Notes under the pieces: generated by a model
Told to the model about the DNA's origin: nothing
Database searches by the model: none
What the model saw: the letters and a program-made list of their open reading frames with translations, nothing else
Program-made: the position numbers and the translations under genes
Source of the DNA: Bacteroides sp.
GTDB lineage: Bacteria; Bacteroidota; Bacteroidia; Bacteroidales; Bacteroidaceae
Direction: 5' to 3'
DNA: 17,978 nt
Assembly: GCA_019412865.1 (NCBI GenBank)
Contig: DXOJ01000521.1
Coordinates: 1 to 17,978, forward strand
Part shown: in pieces, positions 6,747 to 15,136 of the stretch
How the letters are laid out: each line of letters opens with the position of its first letter
Position numbering within the stretch: position 1 is the stretch's first letter

Positions 6747-8876
6747 TCAGTCTTTCTTAAACCACCTGTAAAACCATTTACCCACCTTCTCATAATGCCG
6801 GGTTTCGGTATCAGTGTATAGTTTAGAGAAGAATGACGTATCTAATGGTTCTCCCGATTGGTTAGGATATAATACGATTAAGCTATTGTTAGAGAAGTAT
6901 TTACTAAGCTGTCTCGGTAGTTTCTCAAAAGAACTGTCGTAAGAGAGAGTTCCCGGTCGTGCACTGATAATAACTAATAAATGGTCGTAGCTTACTTGTC
7001 CTGTCAATACCAGCAAGTCATTCCAGTCTTCCAAAAGAGAGAAATCGGTCAACGTTTGTTTATGTCGCTTCTTTATCCACGCTTGCAGGCGTATGGTTGT
7101 TTTCTCATTGGCAAAGAAATGTACCCGGCATCCGAGGGTACTTCCCATTCTACAGAAATGTTCCATCCAATGAGGAAAACCGGATTCGTATTCGGCTTTA
7201 GGAGGGACGGCAATGACAATTCGTTTGATTGTATGGACTGGTATTAGAAACTTAGAGATAATTATCTCACAGTTTAATCCATTCAATAAATGTTCGGCAA
7301 GTATTCCAAAGTATGAGTCTGTGATATTTTTCTTACGATGCAGCCCGGTGATAATACTTGTGATCTCATTTTCCTTGACTGAATGTATAATGCCGGAAGC
7401 TATATTCAAATCATACCGTGTGACTTTCTTCAGTGGTACATTTGCTTCTGTTGCTGTCATTTCCGCTTTTTCCAGGTAATATTTGCTTCGAAGTCGTAGA
7501 TTATCGGAATTATTATTGTCGTTGATTACATTGAGGGCCAGTAGATTATCTTTCAATTTAGAATCACGTATGATTAGAGACAGATTCACCATGTCCTCGA
7601 TAGTGTCCGGGTTGGCTATGGATACTAAAATCTTCTCTGTTTCTTTTGAAGATTCATTTTCCGATAGTGAGTCATCCATTGCCACTTTTCTGGCTGCCCG
7701 TTCGGTAATCAGTGAGCTCACTACGCAAGTGACCAGGATAAGCAAGACTGTGCCGTTCAGTACATCATCATTCAGCAAGCGCTCGCCGGTGGGCAGAATA
7801 ATGTTATATCCGACTAATACGGCTGCCAATGTGGCTGCTGCCTGTGCGTTACTTAAACCATACATCAGATTTCGTTCAAGAACAGACATCTTGTATATCT
7901 TTTGTGTCAGCCAGCACGCAATCCACTTGCCTGTCAGTGCCATGGTGATCATTACGGCAGCAACTTTTAAAGCATCCCCATGTCCGAAAATAACCCGTAG
8001 GTTGATTAACATTCCTACTCCGATAAGGAAATAAGGAATGAAGAGGGCATTACCGACGAACTCTAAATGATCCATCAATGGAGAAACGTGCGGAATGAGT
8101 CGGTTGAGTACTAATCCAGCGAGGAAAGCTCCCAAAATACCTTCCATACCTACAAGTTCCATCAGTCCTGCTCCTAAAAAGACCATTGCAAGCACAAAAA
8201 TGAACTGCATCACGTTGTCATTGTATCGGTGGAAGAACCAGCGACCGATGCGTGGGAAGAAATAAATGATAAGTGCTCCTAGAAAGATTACTTTTACTAC
8301 TAGCCAAATCCAGAATAAACCACCGGTTTCTCCTTTGAATAATCCGCCTATAACGGCTAGTACTAACAGCGTGAGCGTATCCGTCACGGCCGTTCCTCCT
8401 ACAGCAATACTTACACTACGATGGCGGGATATACCGAAGCGGGTGACGATGGGATAGGCAACGAGTGTGTGGGAGGCATACATACTGGCTAGCAGTACAG
8501 AAGTGATTACACCGTATTTCAGATAAGATATATTTGCCACGAACCCAATCCCGATGGGAATGATGAAAGCCAGTAATCCCAGCACTAATGCTTTGTTTCG
8601 CGTCTCTTTGAAATCCCCCATGTTCATTTCCAGACCGGCCAGAAACATGATGTAATAAAGCCCGACTTTGCCGAATAACTGAAAACTGCTATCACGTGCC
8701 AGGATATTAAATCCATGTTCGCCAATAGCCAATCCCGCCAGGATCATACCGATAATATGAGGAATGCGCAGCTTATTCAATAATATCGGAGCAAACAAAA
8801 TAATTAGGAGTACAAGGAGAAATATCCATGTAGGGTCGGTGATAGGGAATGTTAAATCAAGGCCAATCCAATCCAT
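6747..8876 (-). CDS. CPA2-family cation/proton antiporter with cytoplasmic C-terminal domain
   Basis: A 709-residue inner-membrane protein. Residues about 15-392 contain some 12-13 hydrophobic helices typical of the Na+(K+)/H+ exchanger fold (NapA/Kef group). FLAGLEMNM (79-86) and ILGAFLAGLVLN (247-258) are conserved helix motifs. GGTAVTDTLTLL carries Thr165-Asp166 where NapA has Asp-Asp and Kef has Gln-Asp. Lys317 (TGKWIA) matches the conserved TM10 lysine of NhaA/NapA. Residues about 412-709 form a soluble region; KILVSIANPDTIEDMVNLS and KRIVIAVPPK begin segments resembling two universal-stress-protein domains, suggesting nucleotide-linked gating. The likely role is pH and monovalent-cation balance; the ion cannot be told from sequence. 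The gene ends against the shared hairpin. A poor -7 match (TTATTTTG, 8906-8913) precedes it. Confidence 0.88.
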   Translation of the reverse strand: MDWIGLDLTFPITDPTWIFLLVLLIILFAPILLNKLRIPHIIGMILAGLAIGEHGFNILARDSSFQLFGKVGLYYIMFLAGLEMNMGDFKETRNKALVLGLLAFIIPIGIGFVANISYLKYGVITSVLLASMYASHTLVAYPIVTRFGISRHRSVSIAVGGTAVTDTLTLLVLAVIGGLFKGETGGLFWIWLVVKVIFLGALIIYFFPRIGRWFFHRYNDNVMQFIFVLAMVFLGAGLMELVGMEGILGAFLAGLVLNRLIPHVSPLMDHLEFVGNALFIPYFLIGVGMLINLRVIFGHGDALKVAAVMITMALTGKWIACWLTQKIYKMSVLERNLMYGLSNAQAAATLAAVLVGYNIILPTGERLLNDDVLNGTVLLILVTCVVSSLITERAARKVAMDDSLSENESSKETEKILVSIANPDTIEDMVNLSLIIRDSKLKDNLLALNVINDNNNSDNLRLRSKYYLEKAEMTATEANVPLKKVTRYDLNIASGIIHSVKENEITSIITGLHRKKNITDSYFGILAEHLLNGLNCEIIISKFLIPVHTIKRIVIAVPPKAEYESGFPHWMEHFCRMGSTLGCRVHFFANEKTTIRLQAWIKKRHKQTLTDFSLLEDWNDLLVLTGQVSYDHLLVIISARPGTLSYDSSFEKLPRQLSKYFSNNSLIVLYPNQSGEPLDTSFFSKLYTDTETRHYEKVGKWFYRWFKKD

Positions 8877-8960
8877 AATTTGACAAGTTCGTGATATTTG
8901 TTCCGCAAAATAACCTAAAAAAAAGCTTCTAAAAAAGGATTAGTTAATAAAATTAGTCAT

Positions 8961-9071
8961 TTATTTTTTCTTCAGATTCATGATCGATGGAATGAAGAAT
9001 GCGAGTGTCCCTGTTATCACAATTGCAATACCGCATATAGCAAAGAGATTGGCTATACCGATAGCATGACT
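8961..9071 (-). pseudogene. Remnant of a membrane transporter C-terminus (possibly MFS)
   Basis: The minus strand is open from just after a TAG (9072-9074) to a TAA (8961-8963). It encodes about 36 residues with a hydrophobic helix, including IANLFAICGIAIVITGTLAF, followed by FIPSIMNLKKK and the stop. A final helix plus a basic tail fits the C-terminus of a major-facilitator drug exporter. There is no start codon or upstream coding sequence. The open stretch ends exactly where the 11-bp repeats of the RND promoter begin, which suggests the rest was removed when the efflux operon arrived or when DNA was deleted. It may still be chance. Confidence 0.45.
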
Positions 9072-9114
9072 CTAATAAAATTCTAATAGCGTTCTAACAA
9101 ATCTCTAATAGGCT
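9071..9114 (+). repeat. Four 11-bp tandem repeats (TCTAAYA) upstream of the RND operon
   Basis: TCTAATA starts at 9071, 9082 and 9104, and TCTAACA at 9093, giving four copies in exact 11-bp phase. The remaining four bases of each unit vary. Repeats in phase with the helix on one face are typical of binding sites for OmpR/PhoB-family response regulators. The last copy ends 21 bases before the predicted -7 box, in the place of a -33 box. Confidence 0.8.
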
Positions 9115-9131
9115 TCCGGAATACCTCCACT

Positions 9132-9139
9132 TACCTTTG
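9132..9139 (+). promoter_or_regulatory. Predicted -7 element of the RND efflux operon
   Basis: TACCTTTG fits TAnnTTTG exactly. No TTTG occurs 19-21 bases upstream; the 11-bp repeat array occupies that position, as expected for an activator-dependent promoter. Transcription would start near 9146, only a few bases before the first in-frame ATG at 9153. This favours the ATG cluster at 9174-9182 as the true start. Confidence 0.6.
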
Positions 9140-9173
9140 CATCCGAAAAAGAATGCTAACAATATTTTTATGG

Positions 9174-10286
9174 ATGATGATGAAAAAGAAAAATTTGCAA
9201 ATGCTTTTAATTTGCGGTGCATTGCTAGTTACCGCATGCAAGAGTAAATCAAAGGAAGAACAACAGAGTGGTTATCGTATGGAAGGTGACACAGTGCAGA
9301 TCACAGACCGTTTTTTATCTGAAAAGATAAAAGTGGCTGAGGCCAGACTTGAACCTTATTCCAAAGAAGTGATAACTTCCGGTGTGGTACGTCCTATTCC
9401 TACCCGTTATGCCTGCATTGCTTCCCCTTTTGCAGGAAGAGTTACAAAATCGTATATACAAATCGGACAACAGGTGAACCGGGGAACTCCTTTGTTTGAA
9501 ATCAGCTCACCGGATTTTACTACGGCACAAAAAGAATACTTCCAGGCATTATCGTCACGTGAGCTGGCTAAGAAAGATTTAAAGCGCAAAGAAGACCTGA
9601 TAAAGAACGGAGTTAGTTCGCAGAAAGAACTGGAAGAAGCACAAAATGCTTTGCTTATTGCCGACAAAGAGTTTGAAAATGCGTCTGCTGCACTGGAAGT
9701 ATATCAGGTAGAGCATCCGGAGAATATGACACTGGGACAGCCCCTTGTGGTGCGTTCGCCTATTTCGGGCGAAATTATAGAGAATAATATTGTGACCGGA
9801 CAATACCTGAAAGATGATACCGAACCTGTTGCAATAGTGGCAGATTGGTCGGAAGTGTGGATTGCCGCCCAAGTGAAAGAAAAGGATATTCGATTTATCA
9901 ATGCAGGCAGTAGTCTGGATATAGAAGTGTCGGCATTACCGGGGATGGTGATTAAAGGTAACGTCTATCATGTAGAAGAGGCGGTTGACGAAGATACAAG
10001 GTCTATCAAAGTGTTTTCGGTTTGTGATAATTCGAAGAAACATTTGAAATTGGGCATGTATACTACCGTCCATTTTCTTAGTGCTCCTATTGAACAGGTT
10101 CAGATTTCGGAGAGCGCATTATTGCAGGGGGAGAAAGACAGTTATGTGTATGTGCAGGTTACTCCGGATATCTTTGTAAGAACACCGGTGAAGGTAGAAG
10201 CGACCAAAGATGGGTTTGCTGTGATAAACGATGGATTGCATCCGGGAGATAAAGTCATCAGTGAAGGAGGATATTATTTAAAATAG
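9174..10286 (+). CDS. RND efflux periplasmic adaptor lipoprotein (CzcB/CusB-like)
   Basis: A membrane-fusion adaptor of about 370 residues. An in-frame ATG exists at 9153, but the ATG triplet at 9174, 9177 and 9180 gives a clean lipoprotein signal (MKKKNLQMLL to LVTAC) and leaves room for a leader after the predicted promoter. Counting from the ATG at 9153, residues about 85-120 form the first lipoyl half (SPFAGRVTKSYIQIGQQVNRG). A helical hairpin covers about 125-185 (SSRELAKKDLKRKEDLIKNG). The second lipoyl half (VVRSPISGEIIENNIVTGQY) and a beta-barrel (ADWSEVWIAAQVKEKD) follow. It links the inner-membrane pump to the outer-membrane channel. No extra metal-binding His/Met-rich stretch is seen. 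Its TAG stop overlaps the AGGAG-like site of the pump gene 6 bases downstream, indicating translational coupling. Confidence 0.9.
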   Translation: MMMKKKNLQMLLICGALLVTACKSKSKEEQQSGYRMEGDTVQITDRFLSEKIKVAEARLEPYSKEVITSGVVRPIPTRYACIASPFAGRVTKSYIQIGQQVNRGTPLFEISSPDFTTAQKEYFQALSSRELAKKDLKRKEDLIKNGVSSQKELEEAQNALLIADKEFENASAALEVYQVEHPENMTLGQPLVVRSPISGEIIENNIVTGQYLKDDTEPVAIVADWSEVWIAAQVKEKDIRFINAGSSLDIEVSALPGMVIKGNVYHVEEAVDEDTRSIKVFSVCDNSKKHLKLGMYTTVHFLSAPIEQVQISESALLQGEKDSYVYVQVTPDIFVRTPVKVEATKDGFAVINDGLHPGDKVISEGGYYLK

Positions 10287-10292
10287 GAGATT

Positions 10293-13200
10293 ATGCAGAA
10301 GGATTTGATGCTTTCAATTATACAGAAAAGATGGATAATGCTTTGTCTGTTTGTGATGATGTGTGTTTTCGGATATTACTCATGGACGCAACTTTCAATA
10401 GAAGCCTATCCGGATATTGCAGATGTCACATCGCAGGTTGTTACCCAAGTGCCTGGACTGGCTGCCGAAGAAGTGGAACAACAGATCACTATTCCTTTGG
10501 AACGTGCCATTAACGGTTTGCCCGGCATGCATGTTATGCGTAGCAAAAGTACGTTCGGACTCTCTATGATTACGATTGTATTTAAGGATGGGACAGAAGA
10601 TTACTGGAGTCGTCAACGGGTACAGGAAAGATTGAACGAAGTGGAACTACCTTATGGGGCAGTCCCCGGACTCGACCCGCTGACATCACCTGTGGGAGAG
10701 GTTTACCGTTACATTATAGAAAGTGACCAACATTCACTTCGTGAACTGACCGACCTCCAGAATTGGGTGGTTATTCCCCGTATCAAAGAAGTTTCAGGAG
10801 TGGCGGATGTAACAAATTTCGGAGGTATCACCACCCAGTTTCAAGTAGAAATAGATCCTTATAAACTGGAACAATATCACTTATCCCTTAGTCAGGTTAT
10901 TGAGGCTATTGAAAATAATAATGCCAGTGTGGGAGGCAGCATATTGAATAGAGGAGATCTGGGGTATGTGGTACGTGGTATAGGATTGATCGAGAATCTG
11001 GACGATTTGGGGCATATTGTAGTCACTACAGCTTCCGGGGTTCCTGTCTTTTTAAATGATATCGGTTCTTTGAAATATGGTAATCTGGAGAGGAAAGGTG
11101 TATTGGGATATACCGATCGTACCCGTGATTATTCGGAAAGTTTGGAAGGGATTGTGCTTCTTCTGAAACATGAAAATCCGTCTAAGGTATTGGATGGCAT
11201 TCATGCGGCAGTGGATGAATTGAATCATGAAATTTTGCCGGAGGGGGTGCGTATACATACTTTTCTGGATCGTACCAGCCTGGTGGACACTACTTTGGAT
11301 ACTGTTTCCCATACACTCTTAATGGGGATGGCATTGGTTGTTATTGTGCTTATTCTGTTTTTGGGCAACTGGCGTGGAGCATTACTGGTTTCAATCACCA
11401 TTCCGGTATCCTTGCTTATCGCTTTTATCCTGATGCATCTTACGGATATCCCTTCCAATCTTCTGTCACTCGGAGCCATAGATTTTGGAATCATAGTAGA
11501 TGGTGCCATTGTTATGCTGGAAACTATTCTCAAGAAACGTGAGGATTATCCCGAACAGTACATTGAAGAACAAAGTATCGCACAACGAGCCAAAGAGGTA
11601 GGACGCCCGATTCTTTTCTCCACCATAGTCATTATTACAGCCTACTTGCCATTATTCGCTTTCGAACGTGTGGAACGTAAACTGTTTACTCCTATGGCAT
11701 TTACGATGAGTTATGCAATGATCGGAGCACTTTTGGTTGCTCTTCTGCTGATTCCGGGACTGGCTTATGCTATTTACCGTAAGCCGCGCAAGGTCTATAA
11801 GAATAAATGGCTGGAAAAATTGAAGGAGAAATATACTGGCGCAATAGTGAAACTCATAGAAAAACCAATAAAGACCATACTCTTTTCATGTTTGATTCTG
11901 ATTGCAGGTAGCTTGTTAAGTGGTGTTGTAGGGAAAGATTTCCTTCCTGAATTGGATGAGGGTTCGATCTGGTTGCAGGTGAATCTTCCTCCCGGCATTT
12001 CTGTTGAGAAATCGAGAGAGATGTCCGATACCCTTCGTTTCCGTACGATGAAGTATCCCGAAGTAACTTATATCATGGTTCAGGCAGGGAGAAATGACGA
12101 TGGTACAGATCCGTTCACCCCTTCGCATTTTGAGGTATCTATCGGGATAAAGCCTTATGATGAATGGCCGAAGGGAAAGACCAAGCAAGATTTGATTCAT
12201 GAACTGGAAGAAGAATATAAGACACTACCCGGTTTTAGGGTCGGATTCAGCCAACCGATGATAGACGGGGTGATGGATAAAATAGCCGGTGCGCATAGTG
12301 AATTGGTTGTAAAGGTATATGGTGAGGATTTTCGGGAAACACGTCGTATTGCGGAAGAAATCACCCGGGCGCTGGGAACGGTGAAAGGTGCCGTTGATCT
12401 GGATATTGACCAGGAACCTCCATTACCTCAACTGCAAATCATTATGAATCGGGATGCGATTGCCCGATATGGGCTGAATGTGTCTGATGTAGCTGATTTG
12501 ATAGAGGTGGCAATCGGAGGGAAAGCTATTGCTCAGCTTTATCAGGGAGACCGTCAGTATGACATTACCTGTAAATATAAAGAAGAAATGCGGGATACAC
12601 CCGAAAAGATAGCCGGATTGACGCTGACCTCTTCTACCGGAGCTAAAATACCCCTTTCGCAGGTAGCCGAAGTGAAGTTGAGTGTCGGGGAAAGTACGAT
12701 CACTCGTGAAATGAACAGACGCCACCTGACGGTAAAGTTGAATCTGCGTGGACGCGATCTGGCTTCTTTCTTAAAAGAAGCGCAGAATGTGATCGATGCG
12801 AAAGTGAACTATGATAAAAGCAAATATACAGTCAAGTGGGGAGGGGCTTTCGAAAACCAGCACAGGGCTTATACCCGTCTTTCTGTCATTCTTCCGTTGA
12901 CGCTGATGTGTATGTTTATTTTGCTTTATGCTACGTTCGGGAAGTTCCGGCAAGCCGGTCTGGTATTGTCCATCGTGCCGTTGGCTCTTTTTGGCGGAAT
13001 GCTTGCACTCAATGTACGCGGTATGACATTGAATGTATCGTCTGCCGTGGGCTTTATTGCCATGTTCGGACTTTCCATTCAAAACGGAATTATTATGGTA
13101 TCTCAGATAAATAACTTGCGTAAAGGAGGAATGGAACTTCGGAAGTCTGTTATCGAAGGGGCACGTCAACGGTTCCGTCCCATTCTGATGACCTCGGTCA

Positions 13201-13400
13201 CTACGGTACTCGGACTGTTTCCCGCTTCTCTGGCAACTGGAATCGGGAGTGATGTGCAACGTTCTTTGGCAACGGTTATTGTATATGGATTGATGTTCTC
13301 CGCACTCATTTCTATGTTTGTGCTTCCGGTTTTTTACTATCTGATTGAGAATAACGTTTTAAATAAAAAGAAGAATGATGAGAAGGAATATACACTTTAA
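10293..13400 (+). CDS. HME-RND heavy-metal efflux pump (CzcA-like)
   Basis: A 1035-residue inner-membrane RND permease of full family length. The N-terminus has one helix, then YPDIADVTSQVVTQVPGLAAEEVEQQI, typical of CzcA/CusA. TM4 carries DFGIIVDGAIVMLE with Asp397, Asp403 and Glu410, the HME-RND proton-relay signature. This form (DFG...VDGA...E) is that of divalent-cation exporters (Co/Zn/Cd/Ni) and differs from the monovalent Cu/Ag CusA form. Other conserved parts are DFLPELDEGS after TM7, the porter-domain segment GVMDKIAGAHSELVVKVYG, and the last helices from SAVGFIAMFGLSIQNG to the C-terminus. It is driven by proton-motive force and works with the adaptor upstream and the outer-membrane factor downstream. 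Its last 26 bases overlap the next gene. The exact metal is inferred. Confidence 0.93.
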   Translation: MQKDLMLSIIQKRWIMLCLFVMMCVFGYYSWTQLSIEAYPDIADVTSQVVTQVPGLAAEEVEQQITIPLERAINGLPGMHVMRSKSTFGLSMITIVFKDGTEDYWSRQRVQERLNEVELPYGAVPGLDPLTSPVGEVYRYIIESDQHSLRELTDLQNWVVIPRIKEVSGVADVTNFGGITTQFQVEIDPYKLEQYHLSLSQVIEAIENNNASVGGSILNRGDLGYVVRGIGLIENLDDLGHIVVTTASGVPVFLNDIGSLKYGNLERKGVLGYTDRTRDYSESLEGIVLLLKHENPSKVLDGIHAAVDELNHEILPEGVRIHTFLDRTSLVDTTLDTVSHTLLMGMALVVIVLILFLGNWRGALLVSITIPVSLLIAFILMHLTDIPSNLLSLGAIDFGIIVDGAIVMLETILKKREDYPEQYIEEQSIAQRAKEVGRPILFSTIVIITAYLPLFAFERVERKLFTPMAFTMSYAMIGALLVALLLIPGLAYAIYRKPRKVYKNKWLEKLKEKYTGAIVKLIEKPIKTILFSCLILIAGSLLSGVVGKDFLPELDEGSIWLQVNLPPGISVEKSREMSDTLRFRTMKYPEVTYIMVQAGRNDDGTDPFTPSHFEVSIGIKPYDEWPKGKTKQDLIHELEEEYKTLPGFRVGFSQPMIDGVMDKIAGAHSELVVKVYGEDFRETRRIAEEITRALGTVKGAVDLDIDQEPPLPQLQIIMNRDAIARYGLNVSDVADLIEVAIGGKAIAQLYQGDRQYDITCKYKEEMRDTPEKIAGLTLTSSTGAKIPLSQVAEVKLSVGESTITREMNRRHLTVKLNLRGRDLASFLKEAQNVIDAKVNYDKSKYTVKWGGAFENQHRAYTRLSVILPLTLMCMFILLYATFGKFRQAGLVLSIVPLALFGGMLALNVRGMTLNVSSAVGFIAMFGLSIQNGIIMVSQINNLRKGGMELRKSVIEGARQRFRPILMTSVTTVLGLFPASLATGIGSDVQRSLATVIVYGLMFSALISMFVLPVFYYLIENNVLNKKKNDEKEYTL

Positions 13401-14628
13401 TATCTTGCTCCTTTTGTTGCTTGTGGAAGCAATGTCTGTTCATGCAGTGGCGCAAATACCGGACAGGACTCTCTATCAGAGTATCTCTCTCGATGAGTAT
13501 CTGAAACGGGTAGGGGAAGGTAATCTAAACTATCTGGCAGAAAAATTGAATGTAAGTATAGCTGATGCGGAGATGATTGCGCAAAAAGTGCTTCCTGATC
13601 CGGAAGTGGGATTTGAAGCCGGTCATGAGACTTTTTCATTAGGGCTTTCCTATTCACTGGAATTAGGAAACAAACGAGGGGCACGGATAAAGTTGGCACG
13701 TAGTCAGATGGAGCTTGAAAAACTAATCCTGGAACAGTCATTTCAGAATTTGAGGGCCGAAGCTGCCAGTCTTTTTTTGGAGGCAGTTCTTCAAAGAGAG
13801 TTGCTTGAAGTACAGCAAAGTTCTTACCAGTATATGTTGCAATTGAGCCAGTCAGATAGTTTACGTTATGTGGCGGGAGAGATTACAGAGAATGATGCCC
13901 GGCAATCAAAGTTGGAAGCTGTCACTTTGCTCAATGCGGTTTATAGTCAGGAAGCTGCCTATCAGTCGGCATTGGTCGTGCTGAATAGACAGATGGGGAT
14001 GGCTGCGGACACTCTTTATATTCCGTTAGGTCATTGGGATGAACTAAACCGTGAGTTTTATCTTTCGGAGTTGATTAAAGTAGGTCTGGATAATCGTATA
14101 GATTTGTTTACGGCTCAAAAAAATACGGAAGTTACTTCCCGTGCATATAAACTGACGAGGGCAGAACGCCGCCCGGATATTGGCTTGTCCGTTTCTTATG
14201 AAAAAGACTGGAATCGTTTTTTTCCATCGGCTCGTTCTGCTACGGTAGGAGTGTCTGTTCCTTTGGCTTTTTCGAATATCAATAAAGGGGCCGTTAAGGC
14301 TGCTAAATTTCGTATTTCCCAGTCCGAAATTCAGGAGAAAGATATAGAACAACAAATACAGGCAGAGATTATGCAGGCATGGTTCAGTTATGAAGCAGAG
14401 AAAAAGAAAGTGGTTCAATTTAAGTCGGGAATGCTTGGAGATGCTCAAAAAGTAATGGATGGGATGGCATATAAATACAAACGTGGTGAAACCAACATTT
14501 TGGATGTATTAGTCGCCCAGCGTACTTATAATGAAGTGCAGCAAGAATATCTTGAAACGATGAAAGGATATGCTGTCTCGTTGGTAGAACTGGAAAAGGC
14601 TTGTGGCATTTGGGACATACGTTTCTGA
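13375..14628 (+). CDS. Outer-membrane efflux factor of the TolC/CzcC type
   Basis: A 417-residue protein starting inside the pump gene in another frame (26-base overlap), preceded by AAAGAAG as a weak ribosome site. A signal peptide (about residues 1-26, MMRRNIHFNILLLLLLVEAMSVHAVAQ) directs it outward, with no lipobox. Two long alpha-helical repeats typical of the OEP family are visible: residues about 95-150 (LARSQMELEKLILEQSFQNL) and about 300-400 (AAKFRISQSEIQEKDIEQQI). The beta-barrel signature VGVSVPLAFSNINKGAVKAA lies near 289-308. It forms the trimeric outer-membrane channel of the metal pump. The hairpin at 14643-14682 ends the operon. Confidence 0.9.
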   Translation: MMRRNIHFNILLLLLLVEAMSVHAVAQIPDRTLYQSISLDEYLKRVGEGNLNYLAEKLNVSIADAEMIAQKVLPDPEVGFEAGHETFSLGLSYSLELGNKRGARIKLARSQMELEKLILEQSFQNLRAEAASLFLEAVLQRELLEVQQSSYQYMLQLSQSDSLRYVAGEITENDARQSKLEAVTLLNAVYSQEAAYQSALVVLNRQMGMAADTLYIPLGHWDELNREFYLSELIKVGLDNRIDLFTAQKNTEVTSRAYKLTRAERRPDIGLSVSYEKDWNRFFPSARSATVGVSVPLAFSNINKGAVKAAKFRISQSEIQEKDIEQQIQAEIMQAWFSYEAEKKKVVQFKSGMLGDAQKVMDGMAYKYKRGETNILDVLVAQRTYNEVQQEYLETMKGYAVSLVELEKACGIWDIRF

Positions 14629-14642
14629 AAAGGGAGGATTCT

Positions 14643-14682
14643 TATCCGGTTCTACATTCTGCAATGACAGTAGAACCGGATA
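14643..14682 (+). terminator. Intrinsic terminator hairpin after the RND operon
   Basis: A perfect 13-bp stem (TATCCGGTTCTAC with its reverse complement) closes a 14-base loop and is followed by TTTATTGTT. It lies 15 bases after the stop of the outer-membrane factor gene, in the right place to end the three-gene transcript. Confidence 0.85.
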
Positions 14683-14731
14683 TTTATTGTTAGAATACTA
14701 AATTGTAATTCTGATACCTGCCAACGAGAGT

Positions 14732-15115
14732 TTATGGCATTCTGTATCTTTCGCATATTCTATAATATTCTTCCTGTTTTTTCTTGGACAACTTCTTGAT
14801 GACTTCTTCTACCGAATGACTAATCAGTTCTTTGATAAGTTTGTCGGGCACATCTCCCTCTAAGTATACGGTTATCCAATGTTTCTTATCAGAAAATGGT
14901 CCCCAAAAAATATCTCTATACTGTTCTATTAATTCTTCTGCCTTATCAGGAGCACATTTCATGTCAGCCCAGAATCTTCCGTTCTTTGGTTGTAATGTGG
15001 CAAAAGTGAACATTTTATCCATGACCTTAAAAACCAGGACATTTTCACCAAACGGCATACATTCTGTTGCTCCTTTAACAGACAGGCAATAGTCTCTATA
15101 CTCCTCTATATTCAT
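14732..15115 (-). CDS. MmcQ/YjbR family protein
   Basis: A 127-residue soluble protein. The N-terminal part has the family pattern MNIEEYRDYCLSVKGATECM followed by PFGENVLVFKVMDKMFTF; the middle has RFWADMKCAPDKAEEL and the aromatic cluster HWITVYL. These fit the CyaY-like (double-wing) fold of YjbR. No catalytic residues are known for the family, and DNA binding is assumed mainly by analogy with YjbR. The ATG follows AGAGGGAAATC, a good AG-rich ribosome site. It starts 21 bases after the stop of the upstream Crp-type gene on the same strand, so the two probably form an operon. Confidence 0.85.
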   Translation of the reverse strand: MNIEEYRDYCLSVKGATECMPFGENVLVFKVMDKMFTFATLQPKNGRFWADMKCAPDKAEELIEQYRDIFWGPFSDKKHWITVYLEGDVPDKLIKELISHSVEEVIKKLSKKKQEEYYRICERYRMP

Positions 15116-15136
15116 GATTTCCCTCTTTGTTCTTTT

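Noticed and set aside
7483..8034. 183-codon plus-strand open frame
   Set aside because: It is antisense to the membrane domain of the antiporter; its Ser/Ile/Thr-rich content is what antisense of hydrophobic helices gives.
9153..9173. ATG at 9153 as the start of the RND adaptor
   Set aside because: It falls only about 7 bases after the predicted transcription start and adds a hydrophobic stretch before an otherwise clean lipoprotein signal. It cannot be fully excluded.
12771..13259. 162-codon minus-strand open frame
   Set aside because: Antisense to the conserved last helices of the RND pump; no domain and no promoter.
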